From contig CAJASG010000679.1 in the NCBI GenBank assembly GCA_903944555.1, positions 1-9,588 on the forward strand: 9,588 nucleotides of DNA. The letters run 5' to 3'. The notes beneath the pieces are model-generated. The model was not told the origin of the DNA, did no database searches, and was given only the letters and a program-made list of their open reading frames with translations. The translations under genes were made by a program, and so were the position numbers. Shown here one piece after another: positions 1 through 7,004 of the stretch (position 1 is the first letter of the stretch; each line of letters begins with the position of its first letter). Origin of the DNA: an uncultured beta proteobacterium. GTDB taxonomy: Bacteria; Pseudomonadota; Gammaproteobacteria; Burkholderiales; Burkholderiaceae_C.

Positions 1-833
1 AAGCCTTCGGTCAGGTACATGTTTTGGGTGGTTTTCAGACCCAGGGAGTGGATGTCGGTAATGAACATCAGCAGGCCCGCGAGTTGTTGCTTTTGCGTAA
101 TGCCAAACTCGGCCGCTTGTTTGATCGAGTTGATGGTGTCTCCACCCGCATTCGCCAAGCCAATGATTTGCGCACCCGAAGCCTGTGCTTTCAGCAAGTA
201 GGATGAAAAGTCGGAGCCAGGAAATGGGTGACGCACGGCGCCCACCACTTCGCCACCATTGGCGCGCACCACGTCACCGGCGTCTTTTTCCAGGGAGTGG
301 CCAAAGGCGTAATCCGCAGTCAGGAAGAACCATTTCTTGCCGCCCTGTTTCACCACCGCTTTGGCGGTGCCATTGGCAACAGCGTAGGTGTCATAGGTCC
401 ATTGCACCGTCACGTCATTGCACTCTTTGTTGGTGATTAGCGTGGAGGCTGCGCCGGAGATCAGGGCGATACGGTTTTTCTCTTTGGCAATTTTTTGCAC
501 GGCCAAGGCAACGGAGGTTGTGACCAGTTCGGACACCACGTCGACCTTGTCGCGCTCAAACCATTCGCGGGCTTTGTTGGCGGCGATGTCGCCCTTGTTT
601 TGGTGGTCAGCGGAAACGATTTCCACCTTGAACGCTGGCTTGTCTTTGGCCAGAAAATCTTCCACGGCCATTTCGGTGGCAACAATGGTGCCCTTGCCGG
701 CGACGTCGGAGTACACGCCGGACAAGTCGGTCAAGACGCCGATTTTGACGGTGCCGTCGGAAACCTGGGCGTGGGCCGCAGCGATGGATGCCAATGCCAA
801 GCCGAGTGCTTGAATAATAGGTTTGAGTTTCAT
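1..833 (-). CDS. Liv-type ABC transporter periplasmic substrate-binding protein (3' end outside window)
   Basis: This is a periplasmic binding protein of the branched-chain amino acid (Liv, Peripla_BP_6) family, which captures a solute for a membrane ABC transporter. The frame is open from the ATG at 833 to the left edge, giving 277 codons of a family usually near 380-400. The N-terminus MKLKPIIQALGLALASIAAA is a signal peptide with probable cleavage after AHA (residue 22). The mature start QVSDGTVKIGVLTDLSGVYS is the typical first strand and ligand loop. Later blocks such as WFFLTADYAFGHSLEKDA and GSDFSSYLLKAQASGAQIIG are also typical. An AAGGAG ribosome site at 839-844, five bases upstream, supports the start. 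It lies 60 bases downstream of the LivF gene on the same strand. The nearby acyl-CoA ligase suggests a carboxylate or aromatic acid ligand rather than an amino acid; that is inference. The C-terminal lobe is not visible. Confidence 0.95.
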   Translation of the reverse strand, partial: MKLKPIIQALGLALASIAAAHAQVSDGTVKIGVLTDLSGVYSDVAGKGTIVATEMAVEDFLAKDKPAFKVEIVSADHQNKGDIAANKAREWFERDKVDVVSELVTTSVALAVQKIAKEKNRIALISGAASTLITNKECNDVTVQWTYDTYAVANGTAKAVVKQGGKKWFFLTADYAFGHSLEKDAGDVVRANGGEVVGAVRHPFPGSDFSSYLLKAQASGAQIIGLANAGGDTINSIKQAAEFGITQKQQLAGLLMFITDIHSLGLKTTQNMYLTEG

Positions 834-838
834 GATGT

Positions 839-844
839 CTCCTT
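839..844 (-). promoter_or_regulatory. Ribosome binding site of the left-hand binding protein
   Basis: AAGGAG on the minus strand, five bases before the ATG at 831-833. It fixes the start of the binding protein and shows that the gene has its own strong initiation signal despite following LivF by only 60 bases. I saw no convincing promoter or terminator in the gap 834-893. Confidence 0.75.
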
Positions 845-893
845 GTGGGTTTTTAATAAAGGCGCGGGGAAAAACGGGTGGGGGCTGTCGGCA

Positions 894-1616
894 CTAGACG
901 CCCAGCAGCTCATGCAGCAGGTCGGTTTTGGACGGCAGTTCTTCTTTGGTGACGGTGGCCACAATGCGACCATGCTCCAACACAATGTGGCGGTCCGCCA
1001 GCGGCGCGGCAAAGCGGAAGTTTTGTTCCACCAAAAGAATGGTGTAACCGCGTGTCTTGAGCAGGCGAATCACTTCACCAAGCTTTTTGACGATGACCGG
1101 GGCTAGGCCTTCGGTGATTTCATCGAGCAACAGCAGTTTGGCACCGGTGCGCAGAATGCGGGCCATGGCCAGCATCTGTTGTTCGCCACCGGACAATCGC
1201 GTGCCGGGGCTGTTACGGCGCTCGTACAGGTTCGGAAATATCTCGTAAATTTCTTCCAGCGTCATGCCGCCCGAGGCTACTTTTGGGGGCAGCATCAGGT
1301 TTTCTTCGGTCGTCAGGCCCGAGAAAATACCGCGTTCCTCCGGGCAGTAGCCCACACCCAAACGGGCTATGCGGTGCGATGACATGCCTTTGATGTCTTC
1401 CCCGTTGAGCATGATTTGCCCGGTGCGTCGGCCAACCAAACCCAAAATGGACTTGAGCGTGGTGGAGCGCCCGCTGCCGTTGCGCCCGAGCAATGTGACC
1501 AGTTCGCCGTGGTTGATGGTCAGATCGATTCCGTGCAGGATGTGTGACTCGCCATAGAACGAGTGCAAGTCGGTGATGCGCAGCAATTCACCGGTGCGTT
1601 TGAAGGCGCTGTTCAT
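894..1616 (-). CDS. livF: LivF-type ABC transporter ATP-binding protein with Arg in Walker A
   Basis: This is the second ATPase subunit of a branched-chain amino acid type (HAAT) importer; it hydrolyses ATP at the inner membrane to drive uptake. The 240 residues match the usual LivF length. Visible motifs: Walker A GRNGSGRST (44-52), signature LSGGEQQ (141-147), Walker B LLLLDE (161-166) followed by ITEGLAP, and VEQN (196-199) in place of the usual switch histidine, which is normal for LivF. The odd point is residue 50: codon CGC (1467-1469) gives Arg where Walker A normally has the phosphate-binding Lys. From memory, Burkholderiales LivF relatives with GRNGAGR exist, so this may be a subfamily trait. 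The start ATG at 1614-1616 overlaps the LivG stop as ATGA and has a GGGAG site at 1624-1628, seven bases upstream, so translational coupling is likely. Confidence 0.95.
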   Translation of the reverse strand: MNSAFKRTGELLRITDLHSFYGESHILHGIDLTINHGELVTLLGRNGSGRSTTLKSILGLVGRRTGQIMLNGEDIKGMSSHRIARLGVGYCPEERGIFSGLTTEENLMLPPKVASGGMTLEEIYEIFPNLYERRNSPGTRLSGGEQQMLAMARILRTGAKLLLLDEITEGLAPVIVKKLGEVIRLLKTRGYTILLVEQNFRFAAPLADRHIVLEHGRIVATVTKEELPSKTDLLHELLGV

Positions 1617-2365
1617 GCTTCTACTCCCACATAAGCTTCCAGAACGCGCGGGTCTTTTGACACCACGTCGTAGGTGCCCTCGGCCAGGATGGAGCCGCGT
1701 TGCAGCACCGTGATGACGTTGCTCAATGTCTCAACCACCGAGAGGTTGTGCTCCACCATCAAAATGGTGCGTCCCTTGGATACTTTGCGAATCAGCTCCA
1801 CCACCCGATCCACGTCTTCGTGGCCCATGCCCTGGGTGGGCTCGTCCAGCAGCATCAATTCGGGCTCCAGTGCCAGTGTGGTGGCAATCTCCAGGGCACG
1901 TTTGCGTCCGTAGGGCAGCTCGACGGTTTGGGTGTCAATGTAGGCGCCGAGGTCTACCGACTCCAATAACTCGATGGCGCGGTCGTTCAGCACATTCAGA
2001 GTCGATTGGGGACTCCAGAAATGGAACGAGGTTCCCATCTTGCGTTGCAGCGCAATGCGCACGTTTTCCATCACGCTGAGGTGCGGGAAAGTGGCCGAAA
2101 TCAGAAAGGAGCGCACGACGCCGCGGCGGGCAATCTGTGCCGTCTCTTCACGGGTGATGTCGATGCCGTTGAACTCGATCTTGCCCGCAGTGGGCTGCAA
2201 GAACTTGGTCAGCAGGTTGAACACGGTGGTCTTGCCCGCACCGTTGGGGCCGATCAGTGCGTGGATGTTGCCGCGTTTGACCTTGAGGTCCACGTTTTGC
2301 ACGGCGGCAAAACCCTTGAACTCTTTGGTCAGCCCATGGGTTTGCAGGATGATGTCTTCAGACAT
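1613..2365 (-). CDS. livG: LivG-type ABC transporter ATP-binding protein with Leu in Q-loop
   Basis: This is the first ATPase subunit of the Liv-type importer, partner of the adjacent LivF. Read from the ATG at 2363-2365 it has 250 residues. Motifs: Walker A GPNGAGKTT (39-47), signature variant LPYGRKR (150-156) typical of LivG, Walker B LMLLDEPTQ (170-178), and switch histidine in MVEHN (H206). The Q-loop reads VRSFLIS (84-90), whereas the family normally has RSFQ or RTFQ: residue 88 is Leu (CTG, 2102-2104), one base from the Gln codon CAG. I chose the start at 2365 because GGAG at 2374-2377 lies eight bases upstream and MSEDIILQTHGLTKEF is a typical LivG beginning. An upstream ATG at 2383 overlaps the ligase stop as ATGA but has no evident ribosome site; it would add six residues. 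The 3' end overlaps LivF by four bases. Confidence 0.95.
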   Translation of the reverse strand: MSEDIILQTHGLTKEFKGFAAVQNVDLKVKRGNIHALIGPNGAGKTTVFNLLTKFLQPTAGKIEFNGIDITREETAQIARRGVVRSFLISATFPHLSVMENVRIALQRKMGTSFHFWSPQSTLNVLNDRAIELLESVDLGAYIDTQTVELPYGRKRALEIATTLALEPELMLLDEPTQGMGHEDVDRVVELIRKVSKGRTILMVEHNLSVVETLSNVITVLQRGSILAEGTYDVVSKDPRVLEAYVGVEA

Positions 2366-2373
2366 GGGAGAGG

Positions 2374-2377
2374 CTCC
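2374..2377 (-). promoter_or_regulatory. Ribosome binding site deciding the LivG start
   Basis: GGAG on the minus strand, eight bases before the ATG at 2365. It favours this start over the in-frame ATG at 2383, which overlaps the ligase stop codon and has no purine-rich site upstream. Confidence 0.6.
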
Positions 2378-2379
2378 GT

Positions 2380-4020
2380 TCATTCAATGGCCGAAGCCGA
2401 ACGCATCTGCTCGCGCAGCACGAATTTCTGGATTTTTCCGGTGGAGGTCTTGGGCAGGGTGCCAAACAACACCTGCTTGGGCACCTTGAAGCGGGCCAAT
2501 TGCGAGCGGCAGTGCTCGATAATTTCCGCTTCGGTGACGCTGGCACCGTCGCGCAGTTCCAGGTAGGCGCATGGCACTTCCCCCCACTTGTCATCGGGCT
2601 TGGCGACCACGGCCGCAACCATGACGGCCGGGTGGCGGTACAGCACTTCTTCCACCTCAAGGCTGGAGATGTTTTCGCCACCGGAGATGATCACATCTTT
2701 GCTGCGGTCCTTGATCTTGACGTAGCCGTCCGGGTGGATCACGGCCAGATCACCCGTGTGAAACCAGCCACCGGCAAATGCTTCTTCCGTAGCCTGTGGG
2801 TTCTTCAGATACCCCTTCATCACCAGATTGCCCCGAAAGAAAATCTCGCCAATGGTTTCCCCGTCAGCCGGGACCGTTTGCATGGTTTCCGGGTCCAGCA
2901 CCGTCATGGATTGCTGCATGGGGTAAGCCACACCTTGGCGGGCGTTGAGCGCAGCACGCTCCCCGATGGGCAGCTTGTCCCAACCGGCTTGCTTGGCGCA
3001 CACGGCAGCGGGGCCATACACCTCGGTCAACCCATACACATGGGTGATGTCAATGCCAATGCGCTCGCAGCCTTCGATGATGGCGGCGGGTGGGGCTGCG
3101 CCGGCAATCAGGCCCGCAATGGGGTGTGAGATGCCTGCGCGCAGTGCTTGGGGTGCATTGATCAGCAAGCCATACACAATCGGGGCTCCGCACAGGTGGG
3201 TAACCCGGTGTTCCCGCACCAGGGAAAATATCAGCGCAGGGTCAACCCGGCGCAAGCAAACGCTGACACCCGCCTGCAGCGCCAGCGTCCACGGAAAGCA
3301 CCAACCATTGCAATGGAACATGGGCAGCGTCCACAGGTACACCGAGTGGCGCGGCATTTCCCAGGTCACGACGTTGGAAACCGCGTTCAGGTACGCGCCC
3401 CGGTGGTGGGTTACCACGCCCTTGGGGTTGCCGGTGGTGCCGCTGGTGTAGTTGAGTGCAATCGCATTCCACTCGTCAGACGGTAGCGCCCATGCATACG
3501 ATGCGTCACCTGTTTCCAAAAATACTTCGTACTCAACTTCGCCGAGCAATGTGCCGCCCTCATGCATCGGGTCGTCCACATCAATCACCAGTGGCCGACT
3601 GTTGTGCATCAGTTCCAGTGCGCGGGCAATGGTGGCTGAGAATTCCCTGTCCGTGATCAGCACTTTGGCGCCACCATGGTCCAGCATGAAGGCAATGGCT
3701 TCTGCATCCAGCCGGGTGTTAAGGGTGTTGAGCACCGCGCCGGTCATGGGCACGCCAAAGTGCGCCTCAAACATGGGGGGGGTATTGGGCAGCATGGCTG
3801 CTACGGTGTCACCCACGCCCACACCACGCAGGGCGAGTGCGCTCGCCAGTTGGCGGCAGCGTGTGTAGGTTTGAGCCCAGGTAAAGCGGGTTTCACCATG
3901 GATCAACGACGCACGGTCAGGGTAGACCAGCGCCGATCGTTCCAGAAAACTAATCGGGGATAACGCTGTGTGGTTCGCGCAATTGCGATCCAGTCCCAGG
4001 TCGTAGGCATTTTTTTGCAT
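2380..4020 (-). CDS. AMP-forming acyl-CoA synthetase (fatty/carboxylic acid CoA ligase)
   Basis: This is an adenylate-forming enzyme (ANL superfamily) that activates a carboxylic acid with ATP and joins it to coenzyme A in the cytoplasm. From the chosen start it has 546 residues, normal for medium-chain or aryl acyl-CoA synthetases. Motifs: P-loop YTSGTTGNPKG (191-201), YGLTE (329-333), TGD (422-424), hinge DRSKD (438-442), and C-terminal PKTSTGKIQK with the adenylation lysine at 529. The N-terminal and central text (PMFHCNGWCFPW) resembles DmdB-like and medium-chain enzymes, but the acid substrate cannot be read from sequence. The start MQKNAYDLG at 4018-4020 has GAGGAG eight bases upstream; an ATG at 4059 in the same frame would add 13 unlikely residues. 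It is the first gene of the minus-strand operon and its TGA lies just ahead of LivG, so import and CoA activation are probably co-expressed. Confidence 0.95.
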   Translation of the reverse strand: MQKNAYDLGLDRNCANHTALSPISFLERSALVYPDRASLIHGETRFTWAQTYTRCRQLASALALRGVGVGDTVAAMLPNTPPMFEAHFGVPMTGAVLNTLNTRLDAEAIAFMLDHGGAKVLITDREFSATIARALELMHNSRPLVIDVDDPMHEGGTLLGEVEYEVFLETGDASYAWALPSDEWNAIALNYTSGTTGNPKGVVTHHRGAYLNAVSNVVTWEMPRHSVYLWTLPMFHCNGWCFPWTLALQAGVSVCLRRVDPALIFSLVREHRVTHLCGAPIVYGLLINAPQALRAGISHPIAGLIAGAAPPAAIIEGCERIGIDITHVYGLTEVYGPAAVCAKQAGWDKLPIGERAALNARQGVAYPMQQSMTVLDPETMQTVPADGETIGEIFFRGNLVMKGYLKNPQATEEAFAGGWFHTGDLAVIHPDGYVKIKDRSKDVIISGGENISSLEVEEVLYRHPAVMVAAVVAKPDDKWGEVPCAYLELRDGASVTEAEIIEHCRSQLARFKVPKQVLFGTLPKTSTGKIQKFVLREQMRSASAIE

Positions 4021-4028
4021 TCGGCAGT

Positions 4029-4034
4029 CTCCTC
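4029..4034 (-). promoter_or_regulatory. Ribosome binding site of the acyl-CoA ligase
   Basis: GAGGAG on the minus strand, eight bases before the ATG at 4018-4020. It decides against the longer reading from 4059. Confidence 0.7.
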
Positions 4035-4049
4035 GGTATGGTGCTGTCA

Positions 4050-4068
4050 GCTGGCTCAATTAGCCGGC
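4050..4068. promoter_or_regulatory. 19-base palindrome, possible operator in divergent intergenic region
   Basis: GCTGGCTCAATTAGCCGGC forms two seven-base arms around CAATT; six positions pair perfectly and the third is a T-G mismatch. It lies 30-48 bases upstream of the ligase start and about 140 bases upstream of the kinase start, where a repressor or activator of the minus-strand operon could bind. It could equally form a small hairpin in the ligase leader. The rest of the 184-base region 4021-4204 holds no gene that I can support and no clear paired -35/-10 boxes in either direction. Confidence 0.35.
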
Positions 4069-4204
4069 GCATCCATTTATTCTTGGATGATGGCAGCCGA
4101 CTGTTTCGCAAATTCGGGGCAAATGTATCGAATGATTGCAGCGCATCGATTGCGGTGGGGTTGCGCCCTAGAATGGAAAATACACGCCACAGTTGGACCC
4201 CCTC

Positions 4205-6247
4205 ATGCCATTCCGCGACCCTGCCGACCCACAGCAAACCCATTACCGGCACGAGTTGCTTCAGGCCGGCTTGGACTTGCTTGACCAGGGCTTGACCGTG
4301 ATTGATGGCAACCTGCAATTTGTGGCATGGAATAAGGCCTTTTTGCGCCTGCTGGATTTTCCGGAGAACATGGCGTTTGTGGGGGCTACCTTTGAGTCTT
4401 TCATGCGATTCAATGCTGAGCGCGGGGAGTACGGCCCCGGTGACGTGGAGGAGCTGGTCGCGGAACGCATGCGCCTGGCGCGCAGCTTTACCGCCCATTA
4501 CACCGAGCGTGACCGTCCGGGCGGGCAGATTCTGGCGGTCCGGGGGGAGCCCTTGCCCCACAACGGCTTTGTCACGCTCTACACCGACATCACGGCGAGT
4601 CGCCGCTTTGAGCAACAGATTCAACAGCAAAACGTTGAGCTGGAACGTCGGGTGGAAGAGCGAACAACTGAACTGCAGGCCACGAACCAGCGGCTCATCG
4701 TGGCCGATGACGCCAACCAGCGTATCACTTCTGCGCTGCGTCGCAGTGAAGAAAACTTGCGTTTGATTACCGATACGGTGCCCGCGCTGATTGCTTACTT
4801 TGACCACCAGGAAATCTACCGCTATGTCAATAAGGGCTACGCCGAATGGTTTGGGTCGGCCAAGGCGGAGGTGTTGGGTCGCTCGATTCGTGATGTGGTG
4901 GGCGATGAGGTTTACACCGATATATCACGCCACGTGCGCCTGGCACTGCAGGGGCAAACGGTCAGTTACGAATACGCCATGCGCCACCCTGGTGGCCGTG
5001 TCGTCTATGCGCGCAGCGAACTGGTGCCGGAGCATGATGCCCACGGGTGTGTGGTGGGTTGCTTTGTGTTGTCAGTCAACATTACGGACCTGAAAAACAC
5101 CCAGGCAGCATTGGTCCATGCACAAAAGATGGAGGCGGTTGGGCAGTTGACGGGTGGTCTTGCGCACGACTTCAACAACCTGCTGACGGTGGTCATTGGC
5201 AATTTGGTGACCTTGCATGAGCGCTATCCAGAAGACAGTGACATTGGGGAATATGTGGTGCCGGCCTTGAAGGCCTCGCGCCGTGGCGCATCTTTGATCA
5301 AGCGGCTGTTGGCGTTTGCCCGTAAACAGCCACTGACACCAGCGCCGGTGAATGTTTCAGACTTGGTTAGCGAAGCCCTGGTCTTGCTGAAACGCACCTT
5401 GCCTGCTCATATCGCGGTGACCACTTCGCCTTCGGATGAACCCTTGTTTGCCATGACCGATGCGCAGCAACTGGAGAACGCAGTGCTGAACCTTGCCCTG
5501 AACGCTCGGGATGCGATGCCGGAGGGCGGAACGCTCACCATACGGGCCACGCGCACCTACTTGGGTCCGATGCAAGTGTCTGACTTTGATGTCACCCCTG
5601 GTTGCTATGTGGCCTTGAGTGTGTCGGACTCGGGCACTGGCATGGACGCCGCAACCCAGGCACGCGCCTCTGAGCCCTTCTTCACCACAAAGCGCTTTGG
5701 TTCTGGCAGTGGCTTGGGTTTGTCTATGGTGTATGGCTTTGCCAAACAGTCCGGCGGAGGTATTCGTATTCAAAGCGCGCTGGGTGAGGGCTGCATAGTG
5801 ACGATGGTGCTGCCCTGCACGGGAGACGGCCAGGGAAATGAGTCGGCACCGGGCGTGCAGCACCGGTCGGGTCGTCAGACTACAGAGCGTCCATTGGTGT
5901 TGCTCGTGGAGGACGACCCGGATGTGCGCCGTGTAATTCGCATGCAATTGGTCGGATTGGGCTACCCAGTGATGGAGGCCGACCATGCAGCAGATGCCCT
6001 TTTGCTGCTGGCCAGCGTGCCCACGGTGGGAATTTTAATTTCAGACATGGTGATGCCCGGTGGTATGGACGGACGGGCCTTGTGTCTCGCTGCAAGCCAG
6101 AGTGCGCCGCATGTGAAGGCCTTGGTGATTAGCGGTTACTCGGACGAATACGCCGTATCGTCGGACAGCGCGTTTGGCCCACCATTGCTCAAAAAGCCCT
6201 TTACTGCGCCTGAATTGCAGCAGGCGCTGGATGGTCTGCTGGCATGA
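4205..6247 (+). CDS. Hybrid sensor histidine kinase, PAS_7-PAS-HisKA-HATPase-receiver
   Basis: This is a sensor kinase that autophosphorylates on His and passes phosphate to an Asp. From the ATG at 4205 it has 680 residues. Order: PAS_7-like domain (about 22-131, LLDQGLTVIDGNLQFVAWNK), short coiled coil (about 133-165), second PAS (about 182-296), HisKA with phosphoacceptor H321 in LAHDFNNLL, HATPase with N-box N433, G1 DSGTGM (475-480), F-box EPFFTTK (490-496) and G2 GSGSGLGLS, then a C-terminal receiver (about 564-679) with E569/D570, phospho-Asp D614 and K664. No signal peptide or membrane segment is seen, so it should sense a cytoplasmic cue. A TTG at 4193 in frame could add four residues; neither start has a strong ribosome site. 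The 3' end overlaps the next gene as ATGA. It is divergent from the ligase/transporter operon, so it may control uptake; that is inference. No HPt domain is present. Confidence 0.93.
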   Translation: MPFRDPADPQQTHYRHELLQAGLDLLDQGLTVIDGNLQFVAWNKAFLRLLDFPENMAFVGATFESFMRFNAERGEYGPGDVEELVAERMRLARSFTAHYTERDRPGGQILAVRGEPLPHNGFVTLYTDITASRRFEQQIQQQNVELERRVEERTTELQATNQRLIVADDANQRITSALRRSEENLRLITDTVPALIAYFDHQEIYRYVNKGYAEWFGSAKAEVLGRSIRDVVGDEVYTDISRHVRLALQGQTVSYEYAMRHPGGRVVYARSELVPEHDAHGCVVGCFVLSVNITDLKNTQAALVHAQKMEAVGQLTGGLAHDFNNLLTVVIGNLVTLHERYPEDSDIGEYVVPALKASRRGASLIKRLLAFARKQPLTPAPVNVSDLVSEALVLLKRTLPAHIAVTTSPSDEPLFAMTDAQQLENAVLNLALNARDAMPEGGTLTIRATRTYLGPMQVSDFDVTPGCYVALSVSDSGTGMDAATQARASEPFFTTKRFGSGSGLGLSMVYGFAKQSGGGIRIQSALGEGCIVTMVLPCTGDGQGNESAPGVQHRSGRQTTERPLVLLVEDDPDVRRVIRMQLVGLGYPVMEADHAADALLLLASVPTVGILISDMVMPGGMDGRALCLAASQSAPHVKALVISGYSDEYAVSSDSAFGPPLLKKPFTAPELQQALDGLLA

Positions 6248-6978
6248 ATCCCGACATGTTTCGTCAAACGGAAGGGCCTCGCTGCATTTATGTGCTTGAC
6301 GATGATCCCGACGTATGTCAACTGGTATGCAGCACATTGCAGGAGTTCGGGTTTGAGGCCTCTGCATGCCACACGGCTGCGGCGTTGCGCCGTCTCTTGC
6401 TGGTGCGGGTTCCTGACCTGTGTATTGTCGATTTAGGCCTGCCAGATGCCGACGGAATGGATGTAGTGCGTGACCTGCAAACACGTTATGCGTGTGGCGT
6501 CATGGTATTGACCGGGCGCGGCTATTTGAGCGATCGGGTGATGGGGCTGGAGTTGGGGGCCGATGACTATGTGGTCAAGCCGTTTGAGCCCCGTGAATTG
6601 GTGGCGCGTGTGCGCAGCATTTTGCGCCGCCATGAGCGGTCCCAACAAACGCCGTCACCCGTGCGCTCGCAAACCGCAGAATTTGGTGGTTGGAAGTTCC
6701 TTGCCGACTCCAACCGACTATCCTCCCCGAGTGGGCAGGAGTGGACGCTGAGCGCAGGCGAATCACGTATGCTGCTGCAATTTTTGCAACGCCCCAATCG
6801 CATACTGGACCGTGAGCAGTTGTGTGGCGAGCGGGATTTGTCCCCGCTGGATCGGGGCGTGGATGTTCGGGTTTCCCGCTTGCGGCGCAAGCTCGAATCC
6901 GACCCCCAGCATCCCAAAACCATTCGTACGGTGTACGGTGCCGGGTATCTGTTGGCCGCTGATGTCCGGTGGCTGTAG
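6244..6978 (+). CDS. OmpR/PhoB-family response regulator
   Basis: This is a DNA-binding response regulator, probable partner of the overlapping hybrid kinase. It has 244 residues. The receiver domain (about 14-128) has the acidic pair in VLDDDP (19-20), phospho-Asp D63 in IVDLGLP, T90 in VLTGRG and K112 in VVKPFEP, so all switch residues are intact. The C-terminal winged helix (about 145-240) shows the family end RVSRLRRKLE and TIRTVYGAGYLL. The ATG at 6244 overlaps the kinase stop as ATGA, which suggests translational coupling and a fixed ratio; an internal ATG at 6256 is an alternative that would remove four residues. The target genes are unknown; the divergent ligase/Liv operon is the nearest candidate. 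Confidence 0.94.
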   Translation: MNPDMFRQTEGPRCIYVLDDDPDVCQLVCSTLQEFGFEASACHTAAALRRLLLVRVPDLCIVDLGLPDADGMDVVRDLQTRYACGVMVLTGRGYLSDRVMGLELGADDYVVKPFEPRELVARVRSILRRHERSQQTPSPVRSQTAEFGGWKFLADSNRLSSPSGQEWTLSAGESRMLLQFLQRPNRILDREQLCGERDLSPLDRGVDVRVSRLRRKLESDPQHPKTIRTVYGAGYLLAADVRWL

Positions 6979-6984
6979 GTGCCT

Positions 6985-7000
6985 GCGGTCGATGGACCGC
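6985..7000. terminator. Hairpin between convergent genes, possible bidirectional terminator
   Basis: GCGGTC-GATG-GACCGC is a perfect six-base-pair stem with a four-base loop, placed within the 26 bases separating the stop of the response regulator (6978) from the stop of the VOC gene (7005). The position suits transcription ending from both sides. No run of T follows on either strand, so it is not a classical Rho-independent terminator. Confidence 0.4.
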
Positions 7001-7004
7001 GCTG

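Noticed and set aside
495..1106. 203-codon plus-strand frame across the binding protein/LivF junction
   Set aside because: It is antisense to two genes with clear family motifs, is Gly/His/Gln-rich and has no recognisable domain.
4134..4153. Two GATTGC copies 14 bases apart as an OmpR-type direct repeat
   Set aside because: OmpR-family half sites are usually about 10-11 bases apart, and six-base repeats at this distance are expected by chance.
4169..4174. TAGAAT as a -10 box for the kinase gene (similar TAGAAT at 7772-7777 for the hypothetical gene)
   Set aside because: The best -35-like hexamers (TTGCGG, TTGGGC) are each only 13 bases away, too close for sigma-70; kept as a weak hint only.
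3950..4807. 285-codon minus-strand frame overlapping the kinase start, the divergent region and the ligase start
   Set aside because: It lies opposite the well-supported kinase N-terminus, resembles no family and has low-complexity basic text; it is a shadow of the coding bias.
5357..5986. 209-codon minus-strand frame inside the kinase
   Set aside because: It is antisense to the HATPase domain, whose motifs are intact on the plus strand.
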